A stretch of 7,156 nucleotides of DNA. Source: an uncultured Burkholderiales bacterium. Its GTDB lineage: Bacteria > Pseudomonadota > Gammaproteobacteria > Burkholderiales > Burkholderiaceae. Of this stretch, positions 6,639 to 7,156 are shown piece by piece. The translations under genes and the position numbers were made by a program. Below the pieces are notes generated by a model. The model made no database searches. It saw only the letters and a program-made list of their open reading frames with translations, and was not told where the DNA came from. The stretch covers positions 1 through 7,156 of the forward strand of contig CAIMWY010000003.1 in assembly GCA_903845315.1 (NCBI GenBank), in the 5' to 3' direction. How positions within the stretch are numbered: position 1 is the stretch's first letter; every line of letters begins with the position of its first letter.

Positions 6639-7156
6639 TCAGATCTTGAATGCTTCGAGCGACTCGGGGGCAAACAGCTCATGCACATCGAGTTTGCGTG
6701 GTGACAAGCCTTGCTCGTGGTGGTAACGCGTAAAGGTGTCTAGCGTTTTGATGTTTTTCTCCAAACCATAAGGCCACCAGTCGTCGCCAAATTCGCGCTG
6801 GGTTTCATCCACGTGGGCCGTCAACCAAGGCAGCATGGCCTTGAGGGCCGCTGTGTCTTTCAAGTCCTCATAGGTGTGGCGCTGTGCTTCGATGAAGGCT
6901 TTGGTCAAGGACTGGGCAATCCAGCGGTTGGCTTCGTACACCTCTCGACGCATCACCACGGTGTGCATGATGGGGAAGATGCCCGTCTCGCGGTAGTAGC
7001 TTCGCTCCACCTCGGGATAGTTTTCAAACAAACGTTTGACCTTGCCATCGCCCTTCAAAAACGACGAGGGCATGCGCGCCGTGTAGAGCGCATCCAACTC
7101 GCCGTCGTGCAGCATTTGCGACAAGGTTTGGTGCGGCTCAATGGGATGCACTTGAA
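6639..7156 (-). CDS. 4,5-dihydroxyphthalate decarboxylase-like protein (5' end outside window)
   Basis: About 172 C-terminal residues of a gene that enters from the right edge; the frame stays open to the last base, so the GTG at 7151 is not a true start. The fragment resembles proteins annotated as 4,5-dihydroxyphthalate decarboxylase (Pht5/OphC group). These share the fold of COG0715 nitrate/sulfonate-type periplasmic binding proteins and are usually about 330 residues. Recognisable parts in order are TLSQMLHDGELDALYTARMP, YYRETGIFPIMHTVVMRREV, NRWIAQSLTKAFIEAQR, MLPWLTAHVDETQ, FGDDWWPYG, RYHHEQGLSPRKL and ELFAPESLEAF. The known enzyme converts 4,5-dihydroxyphthalate to protocatechuate. Many paralogues have no tested function, and the missing N-terminus hides whether there is a signal peptide, so a transport role is also possible. 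It converges on the TTT binding protein gene. Confidence 0.85.
   Translation of the reverse strand, partial: QVHPIEPHQTLSQMLHDGELDALYTARMPSSFLKGDGKVKRLFENYPEVERSYYRETGIFPIMHTVVMRREVYEANRWIAQSLTKAFIEAQRHTYEDLKDTAALKAMLPWLTAHVDETQREFGDDWWPYGLEKNIKTLDTFTRYHHEQGLSPRKLDVHELFAPESLEAFKI

Overview
The window looks like chromosome of a betaproteobacterium of the order Burkholderiales, most likely family Comamonadaceae. The evidence is the moderately GC-rich sequence, a pyrC gene followed by a DUF3025 gene, a gltIJKL-type acidic amino acid transporter, and a Bug-type (tripartite tricarboxylate, TTT) binding protein next to degradative genes. This is inferred from gene content and protein character, not from a marker gene. 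I see no RNA gene, insertion sequence, CRISPR array or phage gene, and no gene-free stretch longer than about 90 bases.

Region A (1-4736, all minus strand) reads as one compact operon in the order gltI, gltJ, gltK, gltL, pyrC, DUF3025 gene. A plausible sigma70-type promoter lies just upstream of gltI (4776-4803). The gaps are 54, 2, 15 and 9 bases, and the DUF3025 gene begins around the pyrC stop. gltI encodes the periplasmic glutamate/aspartate binding protein, gltJ and gltK the two permeases, and gltL the ATPase. pyrC encodes type II dihydroorotase, with every metal-ligand residue present. The DUF3025 protein has no known role and runs off the left edge. Coupling acidic amino acid import to pyrimidine synthesis makes metabolic sense, since aspartate supplies part of the pyrimidine ring, but co-transcription is inferred from spacing only.

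Region B (4823-7156) looks like part of an organic-acid or aromatic-acid uptake and breakdown locus. A class II aldolase/adducin family enzyme (minus) and a Bug/TTT periplasmic binding protein (plus) diverge from a 70-base shared control region. The binding protein gene converges on the 3' part of a gene resembling 4,5-dihydroxyphthalate decarboxylase (minus, cut by the right edge). A perfect 21-bp-stem hairpin between these two is very probably a bidirectional terminator.

Most of the window is ordinary metabolism and transport. The points worth a second look are the pyrC-transporter linkage, the uncharacterised aldolase/TTT/decarboxylase-like set, and small repeats in the two intergenic control regions. 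I found no convincing novel defence, mobile or RNA-based system.
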